Shown: positions 1 to 8,929, counted from the first letter of the stretch. The stretch: 64,000 bases of DNA from JBMYTN01 sp049604415 (GCA_049604415.1 JBMYTN010000017.1:16649-80648); one strand, 5' to 3'. Translations and numbers: made by a program. Notes: generated by a model from the sequence alone, not told the origin.

Positions 1-250
1 CCACCGGCCCGCCAAATTGGACCATGACTTGATCACAAAGCGGTGTGGGTTCGATTCCCAGTTGCTCAACGATGGAGGGGAACGTTATGTCATCAAGACC
101 ACGGTTGATGACCAGACCCATCGCCCCTTCCGCCGTGTGGGCGCAGAGGTAAATCACGGTCTCTTCAAACCGGGGGTCTCCCATACCGGGCATGGCGACA
201 AGGCATTGTCCGGTCAGGTATCCGTCATGCAATTGTGGCATCCGTTTCAT
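1..250 (-). CDS. yqgE: YqgE/AlgH family protein (C-terminus cut by window edge)
   Basis: Reading the minus strand from the ATG at 250 gives an open frame that runs off the window, so only about the first 83 residues are present. The motifs MGLVINR and QFGGPV are hallmarks of the YqgE/AlgH (DUF179) family, small cytoplasmic proteins whose biochemical role is unresolved (AlgH was linked to alginate regulation in Pseudomonas). The gene is divergent from dsbD with about 50 bp between the starts. Family assignment is firm; function is not known. Confidence 0.88.
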   Translation of the reverse strand, partial: MKRMPQLHDGYLTGQCLVAMPGMGDPRFEETVIYLCAHTAEGAMGLVINRGLDDITFPSIVEQLGIEPTPLCDQVMVQFGGPV

Positions 251-299
251 TACCGCTAGATAACCACGGCACAGCGCACCAACAAGGTCACGACCAAAG

Positions 300-2441
300 A
301 TGAATTGTTTCTGGGACGTTGATTTATCACTCCGAAGCGCTTGGCGCGGACAGGGCTTGATCCGTCCGCAGCGGCCTCGGATGGTGCTGTTTGCGGCCTT
401 GTGGACCGTGATGGCCATGTTTGGCCTTGCCCTGTCTCTTCACGCCGCGCCCGCCCTGGCACAGAACAGCCTGTTGCCCGAGCCCGGGGCCAGCGCCTGG
501 GTCGAACGCCCCCATGGCAAGGTGCGCCTGGTCTCGGCCAGCCTGGCCACCGGCCAAACCGAGGACCTGCGGCTGGGCCTGGAGTTCGACCTGGCCGAGG
601 AGTGGAAGATCTATTGGCGCGCGCCCGGCGATGCGGGCTATCCCCCCGACATCGACTGGTCCGGTTCGGTCAATTTCGCCGCCGGAGAGATCCTGTGGCC
701 AGTACCCGAACGCTTCTCGATTCTCGGTTTGGAAAGCGTTGGCTACAAGGATCATGTGATCTTGCCGCTGTCCCTGCAGCCTGCGAAAGCTGGGGACCCA
801 GTAATCCTGAGTGCAAAAGTCGACTATTTGGTTTGTTCCGATATTTGCGTGCCGGACCAGGTTGACCTGTCCATGATCCTGCCGCCGGGTCCGGGAACGC
901 CCAGTGATTTCTCCCACCAGATCAGCCAGTGGGAAAGCAAGGTGCCCCGGGTCGGGCAAAGTCATGGCTTGGCCATCAGCGCCGCCGAGCTTGGCCCGGA
1001 AGATCAAATCGCGGTCTCGATCACCGCAGACCCGGCAGTCAGCCAGGCGGATCTGTTTGTCGAAACCCCGCCGGGCTATGCCTTCACCCCACCGCAGGTG
1101 ACCTTGTCCGATGACGGCCGCACCGCCCATCTCAGTGTCACCCGCTTGGGCGAGCGGGCCATGCCCGACGATGCGACGCTGTCGGTTTTGGTCACCGCCG
1201 GGGATCGGGCGGTTGAGACTCCGCTGGTTCGGGTCGCGGCATTGTCCGCGCCCATTGCGCCGCTCACCGGAACCCTGGCCAGCGCAAATCCGGGACCAAC
1301 CGATCTCGTCAGCTTGGCCCCCATGCTGCTGTTCGCTCTGCTGGGCGGCTTGATCCTGAACTTGATGCCCTGCGTGTTGCCGGTGCTGTCCTTAAAAGTG
1401 CTTGGCGTGCTTGGCCATGGCGGCGGGTCGAAACAGCCGGTGCGTCGGGCTTTCCTGGCCTCGGCAGCGGGCATTCTGTTCTCCTTCCTGCTGCTGGCCG
1501 GAGGTGCCATTGCGCTGAAACTCACCGGCAATGCGGTGGGCTGGGGAATTCAATTTCAACAGCCGCTGTTCTTGGGCGGCCTGATGGCGATCATTTTGCT
1601 GTTTGCCGCCAATCTCTGGGGCCTGTTTGAAATTCCCCTGCCCGGCTTTGCCTCCGCCCTTGGAGGAACGGTTGGGAGCGGCACTGTGTCAGGCGGCGCA
1701 GCGTCCGGCTCCCCGGGATCTGAGGAGACGGAAAAGGCACCGCTGCTGGGCCATTTCGCCACTGGGGCTTTTGCCACCCTATTGGCCACGCCCTGCAGCG
1801 CACCTTTCCTGGGCACCGCGCTGGGATTCGCCCTGTCCCGGGGGCCGATTGAGATCCTGGCGATCTTCACGGCCCTGGGTCTCGGCATGGCCTTGCCCTA
1901 TCTGGCCTTTGTCGCCTTCCCCGGCTGGGCAACCAAACTGCCGCGCCCAGGGCCGTGGATGATCACCCTGAAAAAGGTGCTGGCCCTGGCGCTGGTCGGC
2001 ACCGGGGTTTGGTTGGGCAGCATCCTGTTTACCCAGCTGTCTGCCGATCCAAATGCGGCAGCGCGCGCCACCGGACCCAGCGCTGGCGAGGCCATTGCCT
2101 GGACACCGTTCTCCCCGCAGGCCCTGGCTGATGCCCTGGCCGACAACAAAATCGTTTTTGTCGATGTGACGGCGGATTGGTGCATCACTTGCAAGGTTAA
2201 TAAGGCAGCGGTTCTGGATCGGGGACCGGCCCTGGAGCGGTTGCAGGGCGAGGATATTGTGGCGCTGCGGGCGGACTGGACGTTGCCCGACGATGGTATT
2301 GCCGCCTATCTGGCCTCCTTCGGGCGCTATGGCATCCCGTTTAACGCCGTCTATGGCGCGAATGCCCCGGAGGGCTTGCCTCTGCCGGAATTGCTGTCGA
2401 GCGAAGACGTGCTGGCGGCGATTGAACAGGCGGCCCTGTAG
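300..2441 (+). CDS. dsbD: DsbD/ScsB-type thiol:disulfide interchange protein
   Basis: This is a 713-residue inner-membrane reductant shuttle that moves electrons from cytoplasmic thioredoxin to periplasmic disulfide partners. An N-terminal signal peptide is followed by a periplasmic DsbD-alpha-like domain with a Cys pair (YLVCSDIC, about residues 179-183). A central multi-span membrane domain has the two conserved cysteines in LMPCVLP (about 358) and ATPCSAPF (about 499). The C-terminal thioredoxin-like domain carries CITC (about 628-631). All three Cys pairs needed for the relay are therefore present. The start is uncertain: ATG codons at 300, 381 and 411 all leave a signal peptide. The peroxiredoxin follows 80 bp downstream, so the two may be co-transcribed thiol-redox genes. 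Confidence 0.9.
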   Translation: MNCFWDVDLSLRSAWRGQGLIRPQRPRMVLFAALWTVMAMFGLALSLHAAPALAQNSLLPEPGASAWVERPHGKVRLVSASLATGQTEDLRLGLEFDLAEEWKIYWRAPGDAGYPPDIDWSGSVNFAAGEILWPVPERFSILGLESVGYKDHVILPLSLQPAKAGDPVILSAKVDYLVCSDICVPDQVDLSMILPPGPGTPSDFSHQISQWESKVPRVGQSHGLAISAAELGPEDQIAVSITADPAVSQADLFVETPPGYAFTPPQVTLSDDGRTAHLSVTRLGERAMPDDATLSVLVTAGDRAVETPLVRVAALSAPIAPLTGTLASANPGPTDLVSLAPMLLFALLGGLILNLMPCVLPVLSLKVLGVLGHGGGSKQPVRRAFLASAAGILFSFLLLAGGAIALKLTGNAVGWGIQFQQPLFLGGLMAIILLFAANLWGLFEIPLPGFASALGGTVGSGTVSGGAASGSPGSEETEKAPLLGHFATGAFATLLATPCSAPFLGTALGFALSRGPIEILAIFTALGLGMALPYLAFVAFPGWATKLPRPGPWMITLKKVLALALVGTGVWLGSILFTQLSADPNAAARATGPSAGEAIAWTPFSPQALADALADNKIVFVDVTADWCITCKVNKAAVLDRGPALERLQGEDIVALRADWTLPDDGIAAYLASFGRYGIPFNAVYGANAPEGLPLPELLSSEDVLAAIEQAAL

Positions 2442-2521
2442 CCCCATCTCGCTCCTATTGGCTGTTCACCCGAACCGCCTTCTCAATCACATCCCCCCAT
2501 GCGCAACATAAAGGACGCATC

Positions 2522-3001
2522 ATGATCGCCGTTGGAGACAAGCTGCCTGCCGGAACCCTGTTCAAGATCGGTGACGCCGGTCCCGAAACCATCGATGCCG
2601 CTGACTATTTCGGTGCGGGCAAAGTGGTGCTGTTTTCCGTGCCGGGTGCCTTCACCCCGACCTGCTCCGCCAAGCATCTGCCGGGCTTCATCGAAAAGGA
2701 AGCCGAGTTGAAGGCCAAGGGCGTCGACAAGATCGCCTGCTTTGCCGTCAACGACCCGTTTGTGATGAAGACCTGGGGCGAGCAGCAAGGCGCTGACGCC
2801 AAGGTCGACATGCTGAGCGACGGCAATGGCGAGTATACCGAAGCCCTGGGTCTGACCATGGACGGCTCCAAATTCGGCCTGGGCACCCGCTCCCAGCGCT
2901 TTGCCCTGGTCGCCGAAGGCGGCACCGTGACCGGTCTGTATGTGGAAGCCCCAGGGGCCTTTGAAGTCTCCAGCGCCGAAGCGGTTCTGGCCACCCTGTA
3001 A
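2522..3001 (+). CDS. Peroxiredoxin (Prx5/redoxin family)
   Basis: A 159-residue cytoplasmic thiol peroxidase of the Prx5-like group. The active-site signature PGAFTPTCS puts the peroxidatic Cys at residue 48. The only other cysteine is C73 in DKIACFAVNDP, so the enzyme is either 1-Cys or an atypical 2-Cys type. AAAGGA lies 6 bp upstream of the ATG. It follows dsbD and is closed by a rho-independent terminator. A peroxiredoxin next to rnhA-thrB is a common alphaproteobacterial arrangement. The physiological reductant cannot be told from sequence. Confidence 0.92.
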   Translation: MIAVGDKLPAGTLFKIGDAGPETIDAADYFGAGKVVLFSVPGAFTPTCSAKHLPGFIEKEAELKAKGVDKIACFAVNDPFVMKTWGEQQGADAKVDMLSDGNGEYTEALGLTMDGSKFGLGTRSQRFALVAEGGTVTGLYVEAPGAFEVSSAEAVLATL

Positions 3002-3028
3002 GAGTCCTTCGACTCCAGATCACTCTCA

Positions 3029-3065
3029 AAGCGGCGGATCCATCACCCGGAACCGCCGCTTTTTT
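3029..3065 (+). terminator. Rho-independent terminator after the peroxiredoxin gene
   Basis: Arms AAGCGGCGG and CCGCCGCTT enclose a 15-nt loop and are followed by a T run on the plus strand. It overlaps the stop codon of the convergent rnhA gene by about 2 bp. Confidence 0.85.
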
Positions 3066-3564
3066 ACTCTGCGTCCGGAGAGGCGCCCGGAATGCCACGC
3101 CGTGCCAAGGCATCGGCACGTTCATTGTCCGCATGACCGGCATGGCCCTTGACCCAATGCCAAGACACCTGATGTCGCGCGGCGGCGGCTTCCAGCTGCT
3201 GCCACAGATCGGCATTCTTGACCGGCTTTTTCGCCGCCGTCTTCCAGCCCTTGGCCTTCCAGCCCGCCAGCCATTCTGTGATGCCTTTCTGGACATATTG
3301 ACTGTCGGTGTAGACCGCGACGGTGACCGGTCGGGTCAAGGCCTCCAGGGCCTGGATCACCGCCATCAACTCCATGCGGTTGTTGGTGGTTTCGGGCTCG
3401 CCGCCAAACAGCTCGCGTTCTTTGCCTTTCCACCGCAGCAATGCGCCCCAGCCGCCGGGACCGGGATTACCGGAACAGGCCCCATCGGAATAGATCTCAA
3501 CCACTGAGCCAGAGACAGAGACAGAGGACGCAGGAGAGGCCGTGCCGCCCTGTCCGGCGCTCAT
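3064..3564 (-). CDS. rnhA: Ribonuclease HI
   Basis: A 166-residue enzyme that cuts the RNA strand of RNA:DNA hybrids during replication and R-loop removal. The catalytic carboxylates are visible: D27 in YSDGACSGNPG, E65 in NNRMELMAV, D87 in YTDSQYV and D151 in NERAD. The flexible-loop His is H141 in KGHAGH. An extra N-terminal stretch of about 20 residues, rich in Ser, Gly and Ala, precedes the fold. Its ATG overlaps the thrB stop as ATGA, so thrB-rnhA are translationally coupled. Confidence 0.96.
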   Translation of the reverse strand: MSAGQGGTASPASSVSVSGSVVEIYSDGACSGNPGPGGWGALLRWKGKERELFGGEPETTNNRMELMAVIQALEALTRPVTVAVYTDSQYVQKGITEWLAGWKAKGWKTAAKKPVKNADLWQQLEAAAARHQVSWHWVKGHAGHADNERADALARRGIPGASPDAE

Positions 3565-4526
3565 CGCTCCAGCCCATAGGCCGCCGGGCCCGTGACATGG
3601 CGGTGGAACAGCATCTTGTTGTGATATTCGAGCGGATCCTTGGGCCGAACGAAGGCACCGGGCGGCGTGTTCAGCCAGTCAAACAGCCGGGTGAGCAAGA
3701 ACCGCATCGCCGCGCCCCGGGCCAGCACCGGCAGGGCCTCCCATTCCGCATCGCTCAAAGGGCGGATCGCTTGATAGCCACTGAGCAGACGCCGGGCCTT
3801 GGTGGTGTTGAACTCCCGCTCATGTTCAAAGCACCAGGCGTTCAGGCAGACCGCAAGGTCATAGGCCAGGAAATCGGTGCAGGCGAAATAGAAGTCGATC
3901 AGCCCGGACAGTTCGCCGCCTAGGAAGAACACATTGTCCGGGAACAGATCGGCATGGATCACGCCAACGGGCAGGTCTTTGGGCCACTGGGCTTCCAGAT
4001 GATCCAATTCGGCCTCCAGGTCATGGCCCAGCCCCGGGGCGACCGCATCGGCGCGGGCAGCACAGCGATCATAAAGTGGACGCCAATCGGGCAGCGTCAG
4101 ACTATTGCGTCTGGTGCCGGAAAACCCCTGTCCGGCCAGATGCAGGCGGGCCAAAGCCGCGCCAAGCTGACCGCAATGGTCCGGGGAGATCCGTTTCGGC
4201 CACATGCCCTCCAGGAAGGTGACAATGGCGGCGGGTCGGCCGGCCAATTCTCGCAAGGCACCCCCATCCCGCCCGGCGACCGGCACCGGGCATTCCAGGC
4301 CGGAGCCTGCCAGATGGACCATCAGGTCGAGGAAAAACGGCAGGTCATTGGGATCGACCCGCTTTTCATACAGGGTCAGGATGTAGGGGCCGTTGGTGGT
4401 GGTCAGCAGGAAGTTGCTGTTCTCAACCCCTTCGGCAATGCCCTTACACGACCGCACCGAGCCGATGTCATATTCGGCGACAAAGGCATCCAGTTCCTCG
4501 TCGGTTGGTTCGGTATAGACGGCCAT
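3561..4526 (-). CDS. thrB: Homoserine kinase (aminoglycoside-phosphotransferase fold)
   Basis: About 321 residues. It phosphorylates homoserine to O-phosphohomoserine in threonine synthesis. This is the APH-fold homoserine kinase typical of alphaproteobacteria, not the GHMP-type enzyme of E. coli. The catalytic loop VIHADLFPDN and metal-binding GLIDFYFACTD are intact, and the N-terminal GVENSNFLL matches the family. I chose the inner ATG at 4526 (MAVYTEPTDEEL), the usual family start; an upstream ATG at 4538 adds four residues. It is first of a thrB-rnhA pair. Confidence 0.93.
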   Translation of the reverse strand: MAVYTEPTDEELDAFVAEYDIGSVRSCKGIAEGVENSNFLLTTTNGPYILTLYEKRVDPNDLPFFLDLMVHLAGSGLECPVPVAGRDGGALRELAGRPAAIVTFLEGMWPKRISPDHCGQLGAALARLHLAGQGFSGTRRNSLTLPDWRPLYDRCAARADAVAPGLGHDLEAELDHLEAQWPKDLPVGVIHADLFPDNVFFLGGELSGLIDFYFACTDFLAYDLAVCLNAWCFEHEREFNTTKARRLLSGYQAIRPLSDAEWEALPVLARGAAMRFLLTRLFDWLNTPPGAFVRPKDPLEYHNKMLFHRHVTGPAAYGLER

Positions 4527-4673
4527 GTGTCCCCTCAACGCCTGCTATCCCCGCCACCGCAGCCTGTGGCGGGATCGGGCATGCTTATCAGCTTGGTTGG
4601 CCGGGGAAAAGGGGGCGCGCTTGCCCCACACAGGGCAATCGTGTATCGGAGGGGACCCACCGAGGAGTGCGCC

Positions 4674-5204
4674 ATGCCCCGTTTTGCCCCAATTCTGTCC
4701 GCGTTGTTGGTTCCCTTGATCCTGGCGGCCTGTTCAACCTTCAGCGCCGAGGACAATCGCAAATGTCCGCAGATCCGGATTGACCGGGCGACGGCCTCCT
4801 TGGTGCAGTTCCGCCCTGGCCCGGGCAAGGACATCACCGACATTGTCATGGAGGGCGAGGTTGCGGGCTATGGCGGGGAATGCGTTTATGATGATGAGGG
4901 GGTCGAGGTCACCCTTAGCCCGCAATTCGGGGTCTTTATCGGCCCGGCCTCTGTGAACCGGACCGCCAGTTTCAGCTATTTCATTGCCATTCCGGCCTTC
5001 TTCCCGGATCCCGGCGCCAAGCAGATTTTCAATGCCAGTGTCACCCTGCCAGCCAATATCAGCCGGGGGGAATTTGTTGGCGAGCAGGTGACGATCAACA
5101 TTCCGCTGGATCCCAACCGGTCTGCTGAAAATATGGAGATCTTTCTCGGCTTCCAACTGACCGCCGAGCAGCTGCAGCACAACCGCACGAGAAGCGTTAG
5201 GTAG
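4674..5204 (+). CDS. Predicted lipoprotein of unknown function
   Basis: A 176-residue protein with a lipoprotein signal peptide ending in the lipobox LAAC, so it is likely membrane-anchored in the periplasm. GAGGAG lies about 9 bp upstream of the ATG; the frame stays open further upstream but without translation signals. The mature part is beta-rich with paired acidic stretches (YDDEGVEV). I do not recognise a named family beyond conserved alphaproteobacterial lipoproteins of this type. It is transcribed away from thrB and followed immediately by intergenic repeat family A. Confidence 0.82.
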   Translation: MPRFAPILSALLVPLILAACSTFSAEDNRKCPQIRIDRATASLVQFRPGPGKDITDIVMEGEVAGYGGECVYDDEGVEVTLSPQFGVFIGPASVNRTASFSYFIAIPAFFPDPGAKQIFNASVTLPANISRGEFVGEQVTINIPLDPNRSAENMEIFLGFQLTAEQLQHNRTRSVR

Positions 5205-5210
5205 CGGAGT

Positions 5211-5395
5211 TTTGGGGGCGCGCTTGCGCCGTGAGTCTCTGTGTCTCACGACAGTCGCTGCGCGCCTGTCTCCGACGGGGCGGGCCATGGGGCCCGGCGC
5301 CCTTTGGGCTTGCCGCTCCCGTCGGGAGCGGAAGAAGACTTCAGCGGCGCATTTGACAGCTTACTGATGCGGGGGTTTGGGGGCGCGCTTGCGCC
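5211..5395 (+). repeat. Intergenic repeat family A, copy A-1, with 20-bp direct repeats at both ends
   Basis: The core runs TGTCTCACGACAG, then CTGTCTCCGACGGGGCGGGC, then CCCTTTGGGCTTGCCGCTCC. It recurs near 30.5, 33.9, 50.9 and 63.9 kb. The segment 5211-5230 (TTTGGGGGCGCGCTTGCGCC) is repeated exactly at 5376-5395, so the unit seems to be followed by the start of a second one. No protein-coding support. It lies between the lipoprotein gene and the glycine riboswitch. Confidence 0.85.
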
Positions 5396-5503
5396 CCCAA
5401 CCTTTCGACTTCTTATGCGCTCAGCTTGGTTTTTGGAGTAAAGCGACCCGGGAAGCGTTGCAATGCGGCACCGCACCCCCTACTCTGTTAACTGTTCCCG
5501 ACA

Positions 5504-5732
5504 CCGCTTCGGGAGAGTGTTCGGCAGAGCCTTGGTCACCCCAAAGCCCTGTAAGAGCCGCCGAAGGAGCAACCGCCCCCGGAAACTCTCAGGCAAATGG
5601 ACCGAAGCGGCTTGGAGCCTCTGGAAAGCAGGGGTCGGATCCGGTTGTCCATCCTTAGGCAGCCCCGTCCCCTCACCGAAGATGGAAACCGCCACCCCGG
5701 CGGCGACTCTTTCAGGTTCAGACGACAGAGGG
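5504..5732 (+). promoter_or_regulatory. Tandem glycine riboswitch upstream of gcvT
   Basis: Two glycine aptamers lie in series. The first (about 5504-5610) has a perfect P1 pairing CCGCTTCGG with CCGAAGCGG and the conserved cores GCCGCCGAAGGAGCAA and AACTCTCAGGCAAA. The second (about 5618-5732) starts CCTCTGGAAAG, has CACCGAAGATGGAAACC and GACTCTTTCAGG, and closes with CAGAGG. The family binds glycine and usually turns on gcv genes when glycine is plentiful. The roughly 130-nt stretch to the gcvT start is the likely expression platform. Confidence 0.93.
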
Positions 5733-5865
5733 GGGTGATGTGCGGTGTTTGACCCCGCATGGTCTGCAGACCCTCCGGCGCTGTCGGAGTCGGTCCAAGA
5801 TCCTGTGCGGCCAAATGGTGCCATCGCCCGCCCGTTTCCTGCTCGCCGCTCCAGGACCCCGCCGC

Positions 5866-6993
5866 ATGTCTTCTTCGCCTTCCTCCGAGCCGACCGCCCT
5901 GCGGACCACCCCGCTGGACGCTCTGCATCGCCGCCTTGGTGCGCGCATGGTGCCCTTTGCCGGCTATGCCATGCCGGTGCAATATCCCGATGGCATCATC
6001 AAAGAGCATCTGCACTGCCGCAACGCCGCAGCGCTGTTCGATGTCTCGCATATGGGTCAAGCGGTGCTCAGCGGCCCGGACCGGGTTGCCGCGCTGCAAA
6101 GCCTGGTTCCCGGGGCCATCGCCATTCTGAAGCCCGGACGCCAGCGCTATACCCTGTTCACCAATGAGACCGGCGGCATTCTCGATGATCTGATGGTCAC
6201 CGCCCGGGAAGACGATTTGTTCCTGGTGGTCAATGCCGCCTGCAAGGACGCCGACTTCGCCCTGCTGGCCAGCGCCACCGAAGGCCGGGACGCAAGCCTG
6301 GAGATCCTGGACGACCGTGCACTGCTGGCCTTGCAAGGCCCGAAAGCGGTCGCCGCCTTTGCCAGCCTCGCCCCCGATATCAATGCCCTGCGCTTTATGC
6401 AAGGGGCGGCCATGAGCGCCGGAGACATCCCGGTCTTCGTCACCCGCTCGGGCTATACCGGTGAGGATGGCGTAGAAATCTCCGTAGCTGCCGATCAGGC
6501 TGAAGCCTTGGCCGAAGCCCTGCTGGCCCTTGACGATGTGGCACCTGCGGGTTTGGGCTCCCGGGACAGCCTGCGCCTGGAGGCCGGGCTGTGTCTTTAT
6601 GGCTCGGACATCGACACCGAAACCTCGCCGATTGAGGCCGGGCTGGCCTGGACCCTGGGCAAGAAACGCAAGGCCGCCGGAGACTTCCCCGGTGCCGAGC
6701 GGATCCTGAAGGACCTGGCTGACGGGCCGGGCAAGAAGCGCGTCGGCCTGTCGGTCGAGGGCCGCCGCCCGGTCCGCGCCCATATGCCGATCCAGGACCC
6801 GAGCACCGGCGAGACCGTGGGCGAGATCACCTCGGGCGGGTTCTCACCCTGCCTGGAAGCCCCGATCGCCATGGGCTATGTCCCCGCTGCACTGGCCGAG
6901 CCGGGGACCGTGCTCTCTGTGCCGGTGCGCGGCACCGACATCAAGGTCACCGTGGCCGCCCTGCCCTTCACGCCCCATCGCTATCAAATCTGA
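5866..6993 (+). CDS. gcvT: Glycine cleavage system T protein (aminomethyltransferase)
   Basis: 375 residues from the ATG at 5866. It transfers the aminomethyl carbon from the H-protein lipoyl arm to tetrahydrofolate and releases ammonia. TTPLDALHRRLGARMVPFAG, MPVQYPDG and FDVSHMGQ are typical GcvT N-terminal motifs, and GLGSRDSLRLEAGLCLYG is the conserved C-terminal signature. The open frame extends upstream into the riboswitch leader, but AGGA before 5866 and family length favour this start. It is the first gene of gcvT-gcvH-gcvPA-gcvPB and is controlled by the glycine riboswitch. Confidence 0.95.
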   Translation: MSSSPSSEPTALRTTPLDALHRRLGARMVPFAGYAMPVQYPDGIIKEHLHCRNAAALFDVSHMGQAVLSGPDRVAALQSLVPGAIAILKPGRQRYTLFTNETGGILDDLMVTAREDDLFLVVNAACKDADFALLASATEGRDASLEILDDRALLALQGPKAVAAFASLAPDINALRFMQGAAMSAGDIPVFVTRSGYTGEDGVEISVAADQAEALAEALLALDDVAPAGLGSRDSLRLEAGLCLYGSDIDTETSPIEAGLAWTLGKKRKAAGDFPGAERILKDLADGPGKKRVGLSVEGRRPVRAHMPIQDPSTGETVGEITSGGFSPCLEAPIAMGYVPAALAEPGTVLSVPVRGTDIKVTVAALPFTPHRYQI

Positions 6994-7062
6994 CCGCCTC
7001 GGCCAGATACGCTTTTTCATCCCCTCGGCCTCCGCACCACAAGCCAAAAAGGACCGACCCAC

Positions 7063-7440
7063 ATGAGCGCCCTGTATTTCACCGAAGACCATGAGTGGAT
7101 CCTTGTTGAGGACAATATCGGCACCGTCGGCATCACCGATTTCGCCCAAAAGCAATTGGGTGATGTGGTGTTCATTGAGCTGCCGGAAAACGATGTGGAT
7201 GTCGAGCAGGGCAAAGAGGCTGGGGTCGTGGAATCGGTCAAGGCCGCCAGCGACATCTACTCCCCAGTTTCCGGCAAGATCGTCGAGGGCAATGAAACCA
7301 TTGTTGACCAGCCCGGCCTGGTGAACGAGGACGCCATGGGCGATGGCTGGTTCTACAAAATCGCCCTGTCCGACCCGACCGAACTGGACAACCTGATGGA
7401 CAAGGACGCCTACGACAAGCTGGTCGAATCCCAATCCTAA
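7063..7440 (+). CDS. gcvH: Glycine cleavage system H protein (lipoyl carrier)
   Basis: A 125-residue lipoyl carrier that shuttles the aminomethyl intermediate between the P, T and L proteins. The lipoylation site is K60 in VVESVKAASDIYSP. The overall length and the C-terminal DGWFYKIAL match GcvH. It lies 69 bp after gcvT, and a hairpin separates it from gcvPA. Confidence 0.97.
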   Translation: MSALYFTEDHEWILVEDNIGTVGITDFAQKQLGDVVFIELPENDVDVEQGKEAGVVESVKAASDIYSPVSGKIVEGNETIVDQPGLVNEDAMGDGWFYKIALSDPTELDNLMDKDAYDKLVESQS

Positions 7441-7453
7441 GCGCGTCTGTAGC

Positions 7454-7492
7454 GATGGGACCACAGGACTCTAATCCAACAGCGGTCCCATC
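7454..7492 (+). other. Perfect 9-bp hairpin between gcvH and gcvPA
   Basis: GATGGGACC and GGTCCCATC pair perfectly around a 21-nt loop in the 100-bp gcvH-gcvPA gap. There is no T run, so it is not a normal terminator. It could mark RNA processing or differential stability within the operon. Confidence 0.6.
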
Positions 7493-7546
7493 CGTATCCC
7501 TTACACCACCCTTCCGCTCCACCTCCTGACCCTTCTGGAGATGCCC

Positions 7547-8929
7547 GTGCGTTATCTGCCCCATACCGATAAGGACCGCGCCGAGATGCTTTCGGTGATC
7601 GGCACCGAGAGCATTGATGCCCTCTATAGCGATGTGCCCGATGCGGCCTGGAGCCAGAAACAGGACTTCACCGGCGTGCCCGACCATGGCGCGGAATGGG
7701 CTGTGGAGCGCGAGCTGTCCGCCCTGGCCGCCCAGAACATGACCGGCGGGTCTGTGCCGTTCTTTTTGGGTGCCGGGGTCTATCGCCACCATGTCCCGGC
7801 CTCGGTCGATTATCTGATCCAGCGCGGCGAATTCCTGACCGCCTACACGCCCTATCAGCCGGAAATCGCCCAAGGCACGCTGCAATATCTGTTCGAGTTC
7901 CAGACCCAGGTCGCCCTGATGACCGGGATGGAGGTCGCCAATGCCTCGATGTATGACGGTGCGACCTCCTGCGCCGAAGCCGCCGCCATGGCCGCCCGGG
8001 TCACCCGGCGCAAATCCGTGGTGCTGTCCGGCGGGCTGCACCCGCATTATCGCGCGGTGACCGAAACCCAATTCCGCCATCTGGATGCGGATGTGGAACT
8101 GCTCGGCCCGGATCCGCTGGGCATGGAAGATCTGATCGGTCGGGTCGACAGCCGGACCGCCTGTGTGGTGGTGCAAAACCCCGATGTGTTCGGGCGGCTG
8201 CGGGATCTGACCCCGCTGTCTGAGGCCTGCAAAGAGGTCGGCGCGCTGTTGGTGGTGGCCGTGGCCGAGCCGGTCAGCCTTGGCCTTGTCACCCCGCCCG
8301 GAGCCATGGGGGCGGACATTGTTGTGGCCGAGGGCCATGCCTTGGGCTCGCCGATGAATTTTGGCGGCCCCGGTGTCGGGCTGTTCGCCACCCGGAAAAA
8401 ATACATCCGGCAAATGCCGGGCCGTCTGGTTGGCGAAACCGTGGACGAAGATGGTCGGCGCGGCTGGGTGCTGACCCTGTCAACCCGGGAGCAGCATATC
8501 CGCCGCGAGAAGGCGACCTCGAACATCTGCACCAATTCCGGCCTGATCGCCTTGGCCTTCACAATCCATATGAGCCTGTTGGGCGAGGCCGGGTTCACCG
8601 GTCTGGCAGAGGTCAATCATCGCAATGCCGTGGCCCTGGCCCAACGGCTGGAGAAACTGCCGGGGGTATCGATCCTGCCCAAGGCCTTTTTCAATGAATT
8701 CGCCCTGAGGCTGCCCTGCCCGGCGACCCCGGTGGTCGAGGCCCTGGCGGCGCGCGGCATTCTCGGCGGGGTCCCGGCCTCCCGGCTGTATCCGACCTAT
8801 CCGGAGCTGGCGGATCTGCTGCTCGTCACCGCGACGGAGACCACCCTGGCCAGTGATATGGACGCCTTGGCCCAGGCCTTGGGCGAAATTCTGCCAACGA
8901 TCCCGAAAACCGAGGAGGCTGGCCAATGA
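7547..8929 (+). CDS. gcvPA: Glycine dehydrogenase (decarboxylating) subunit 1
   Basis: About 460 residues: the N-terminal half of the split P protein, which decarboxylates glycine together with GcvPB. The start RYLPHTDKDRAEML and the segments MYDGATSCAEAAAMAARVTRR and GGPGVGLFATR are typical. The GTG at 7547 is preferred: TCTGGAG lies 6 bp upstream of it, while the in-frame ATG at 7541 abuts that Shine-Dalgarno sequence. The stop overlaps the gcvPB start as ATGA, matching the need for equal subunits. Confidence 0.95.
   Translation: MRYLPHTDKDRAEMLSVIGTESIDALYSDVPDAAWSQKQDFTGVPDHGAEWAVERELSALAAQNMTGGSVPFFLGAGVYRHHVPASVDYLIQRGEFLTAYTPYQPEIAQGTLQYLFEFQTQVALMTGMEVANASMYDGATSCAEAAAMAARVTRRKSVVLSGGLHPHYRAVTETQFRHLDADVELLGPDPLGMEDLIGRVDSRTACVVVQNPDVFGRLRDLTPLSEACKEVGALLVVAVAEPVSLGLVTPPGAMGADIVVAEGHALGSPMNFGGPGVGLFATRKKYIRQMPGRLVGETVDEDGRRGWVLTLSTREQHIRREKATSNICTNSGLIALAFTIHMSLLGEAGFTGLAEVNHRNAVALAQRLEKLPGVSILPKAFFNEFALRLPCPATPVVEALAARGILGGVPASRLYPTYPELADLLLVTATETTLASDMDALAQALGEILPTIPKTEEAGQ

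Noticed and set aside
5241..5441. 66-codon frame within repeat A-1 as a real gene
   Set aside because: The frame follows the repeat and has no translation start signals; kept only as a finding about the repeat.
5536..6783. Minus-strand open frame across the riboswitch and gcvT
   Set aside because: It covers a clear structured RNA and the strongly conserved gcvT gene.
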